Assembly: GCA_964587625.1 (NCBI GenBank)
Contig: CAZPLU010000024.1
Coordinates: 1-35,682, forward strand
DNA: 35,682 bases
Direction of reading: 5' to 3'
Origin: DAOPZJ01 sp964587625
GTDB lineage: Bacteria > Bacillota > Clostridia > Oscillospirales > JAKOTC01
The notes under the pieces were generated by a model. It saw only the letters and a list, made by a program, of their open reading frames with translations, was not told the DNA's origin and did not search any database. Numbering within the stretch: the first letter of the stretch is position 1; every line of letters begins with the position of its first letter. Positions 34,401 through 35,682 of the stretch are shown here, piece after piece. Position numbers and translations under genes: made by a program.

Positions 34401-34718
34401 ATGATATATGAAGATTTTTTCAGCGCACGTCTTGCAGCTCTGAGAGAGGAAAAAAGAGTTTCCGGGCGGGAAATGAGTTTGGATATCGGCTTGAGCGCAA
34501 ATTACATCAATAAAATTGAAAACAAAAAAGCGTATCCGTCGATGGAGGCGTTCTTTTACATATGCGAATACCTCGGCGTCACACCGCAGGAGTTTTTCGA
34601 CACGGGCAACAAAAACCCGGCGTTTTTAAAAGAGGTGATCGGGGATTTGAAAAAACTCGACGCGAGGGAGCTGGACTCCGTCTCGGGGATTATCAAAGTG
34701 ATGATCGGGAAAAAATGA
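34401..34718 (+). CDS. XRE family transcriptional regulator
   Basis: A 105-residue DNA-binding protein. The helix-turn-helix spans roughly residues 5-60 (RLAALREEKRVSGREMSLDIG...NYINKIENKKAYPSMEAFFYIC). A short tail of about 40 residues follows, perhaps for dimerisation. I prefer the ATG at 34401 after GGTGGAG to the ATG at 34377, which overlaps the -10 box. It diverges from the SLOG gene. It probably represses itself and that gene, as such pairs often do, but this is inference. Confidence 0.85.
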   Translation: MIYEDFFSARLAALREEKRVSGREMSLDIGLSANYINKIENKKAYPSMEAFFYICEYLGVTPQEFFDTGNKNPAFLKEVIGDLKKLDARELDSVSGIIKVMIGKK

Positions 34719-34724
34719 GGATAA

Positions 34725-34750
34725 AAAAGCGCCGGTAATCGGCGCTTTTG
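34725..34750 (+). terminator. terminator of the XRE gene
   Basis: AAAAGCGCCG, loop GTAA, then TCGGCGCTTTTG gives a GC-rich stem with A and T flanks, a typical intrinsic terminator, ten bases after the stop codon. Confidence 0.75.
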
Positions 34751-34754
34751 ATAT

Positions 34755-34986
34755 CTTTGACCACCCCGGCGCTGCGTGCCACCCCAAGATGGAAAATGGA
34801 AAATAGGAATTAGAAATTGGTAGAACGGGGTCTGGATTGCTCCGCGCTCTCTCGCAAAGACGGTCTTTTCGTCGTTGCATCATGTAAAAACGGTTTACCG
34901 TTGACAAGAATTTAAAAAAGATTTTGGCCCGCTCGGCGGGCCGTGGTCGTCCCGCCCTGCCGGGTTGAGAGGGGTGACAAAGAAAA
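34755..34986. repeat. intergenic repeats between XRE and the small membrane protein
   Basis: A copy of the GACCACCCCGGCGCTGCGTG element starts at 34760 and runs into AAAATGGAAAATAGGAATTA, the reverse form of the TTCCATTTTCC module. The rest (34840-34986) is unremarkable, with no gene. Confidence 0.5.
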
Positions 34987-35025
34987 GCCCCCGACAGAGA
35001 CGCTGGCGAGGGTTTTTTGAGTTTA
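34987..35025 (-). terminator. terminator of the small membrane protein gene
   Basis: On the minus strand ACCCTCG and CGGGGG-type arms pair with one G-T wobble around CCAGCGTCTCTG. A T-rich stretch CTTTTCTTT follows. Confidence 0.5.
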
Positions 35026-35028
35026 TTT

Positions 35029-35244
35029 TCAGTTGTCGGAGTCGGGGGAGGACAAATCCTCGTTCAGGTCGATGTCGAACGAATCCTCGTCGCTCCAGTC
35101 GGGGATATAGGAATCGCCTTCGGTGGTGTTGAGCTTTGCGGAGAAATCCCGGATCACTTTCGCCATCAGCGCGATGATCCCGATGGCGGCCAAAAGCGCC
35201 GCGACAAGACCGAAAACAAGGCCGGAACGATTTTTTTCTTTCAT
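35029..35244 (-). CDS. small single-pass membrane protein with acidic tail
   Basis: A 71-residue protein of unknown function. It has a short basic start (MKEKNR), one hydrophobic helix (about residues 8-30, LVFGLVAALLAAIGIIALMA) and a strongly acidic C-terminal tail rich in Asp, Glu and Ser. I chose the ATG at 35244, 6 nt after GGAGGGG. The TTG at 35250 is less likely. It is preceded by a plausible promoter and followed by a terminator, so it is probably expressed alone. Confidence 0.72.
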   Translation of the reverse strand: MKEKNRSGLVFGLVAALLAAIGIIALMAKVIRDFSAKLNTTEGDSYIPDWSDEDSFDIDLNEDLSSPDSDN

Positions 35245-35268
35245 GAACAACCCCTCCTTCTAAAAAGT

Positions 35269-35297
35269 ATCTTAACACAGTATGACCAAAAACTCAA
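35269..35297 (-). promoter_or_regulatory. predicted promoter of the small membrane protein gene
   Basis: On the minus strand TTGAGT (35297-35292) and TAAGAT (35274-35269) are 17 bp apart, each matching consensus at four of six bases, upstream of the GGAGGGG site. Confidence 0.45.
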
Positions 35298-35339
35298 GCG
35301 TTTTTACAAAATTACAAATTCTTTCGGAAATTTCGGACA

Positions 35340-35682
35340 AGCGGGGGGAGGACAGAGGGCAGAGCGCGGAAAGTGAAGACAAAAGAGGAAAATGTACCGC
35401 GCGGTGGAAATTTTGATCAGATAACCCCGCCCTGCGGGCAACCCCCCAAGGGAGAGGAATTTTGCTGCCGTTCCCTACAGGTTACCCGATTTCCAATTTC
35501 CATCGGCGCGAATGTTTTTCGCGGGCGAACGACGCCCGCACGGAATGGTCACATCGGATGCGATCCGAGCCGTTCCCTACAAGTTATCCAATTTCCAACC
35601 ACCATCATGCGCGGGCGGCCACATGGAGCCGCCCCTACCGTCTTTGCGAGGAAAACGCGGGGTTCGCCCCGCGTGTGACGAA
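35340..35682. repeat. repeat-rich window end
   Basis: No gene is supported. The region holds a purine tract (GGACAGAGGGCAGAG at 35350), a variant of the ACCCCGCCCTGCGGGCAACC element near 35424, and two direct copies of CCGTTCCCTACA followed by GTTA(T/C)CC (35468 and 35569). Palindromes are GCGGGCG-AACGA-CGCCCGC (35521-35539) and GGGCGGC-CACATGGA-GCCGCCC (35613-35634). Confidence 0.65.

Noticed and set aside
35373..35678. Open frame of 101 codons at the right end
   Set aside because: It runs through dispersed palindromic repeats, so the reading frame is incidental.

Overview
The window reads as a chromosomal segment of an uncultured, moderately high-GC clostridial Firmicute, most likely Oscillospirales/Ruminococcaceae-like. 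The evidence is the order dnaA-dnaN-S4(yaaA)-recF-remB(yaaB)-gyrB-gyrA, a Bacillus/Clostridium-type DnaA-trio in the dnaA-dnaN gap, strong SD sequences, GTG/TTG starts and a homodimeric glycyl-tRNA synthetase. A run of exactly 100 N (11887-11986) marks a scaffold gap, so this is a draft or metagenome assembly. Placement below the class level is inference.

Left part (1-10252): an L-rhamnose catabolic group on the + strand: rhamnulokinase, a cytoplasmic Asp-box beta-propeller protein, rhamnose isomerase, and a fused rhamnulose-1-phosphate aldolase/short-chain dehydrogenase. Together they would convert rhamnose to DHAP plus a lactaldehyde-derived product. They are followed by two tandem paralogous lipoproteins of unknown role. 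Next come a PHP-family phosphoesterase, a SorE-like zinc alcohol dehydrogenase, and a complete 2-oxoacid dehydrogenase complex (E2, E3, a fused E1 alpha-beta) with its own lipoate-protein ligase (10504-20806). The long spacers here are filled with modular palindromic repeats, pyrimidine-rich tracts and an 86-bp tandem array. No such repeats were seen within the dnaA-gyrA operon.

Centre (20807-30035): the chromosomal origin region. A chain of hairpins bounded by two near-identical palindromes precedes dnaA. The dnaA-dnaN spacer is AT-rich, has a textbook DnaA-trio, and has no canonical TTATNCACA box. DnaA itself has replaced almost all residues that read the DnaA box (DHTT is HYST, and the R399 and P423 equivalents are Q and K). 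Repeats of TTTCAAAA in the spacer, one copy 3-4 nt before the trio, are candidate substitute boxes. This co-variation of initiator and origin is the most interesting observation in the window.

Right part (30010-35682): a transglutaminase-fold lipoprotein overlapping the end of gyrA, an AT-rich GNAT acetyltransferase, glycyl-tRNA synthetase, an AT-rich structured element with mutually exclusive hairpins, a divergent SLOG (YpsA-like)/XRE regulator pair with repeated operator-like motifs, a small membrane protein with an acidic tail, and more intergenic repeats. All 12 genes to the left of dnaA point toward the origin, so they lie on the presumed lagging strand. The rpmH-rnpA block often found upstream of dnaA is absent.
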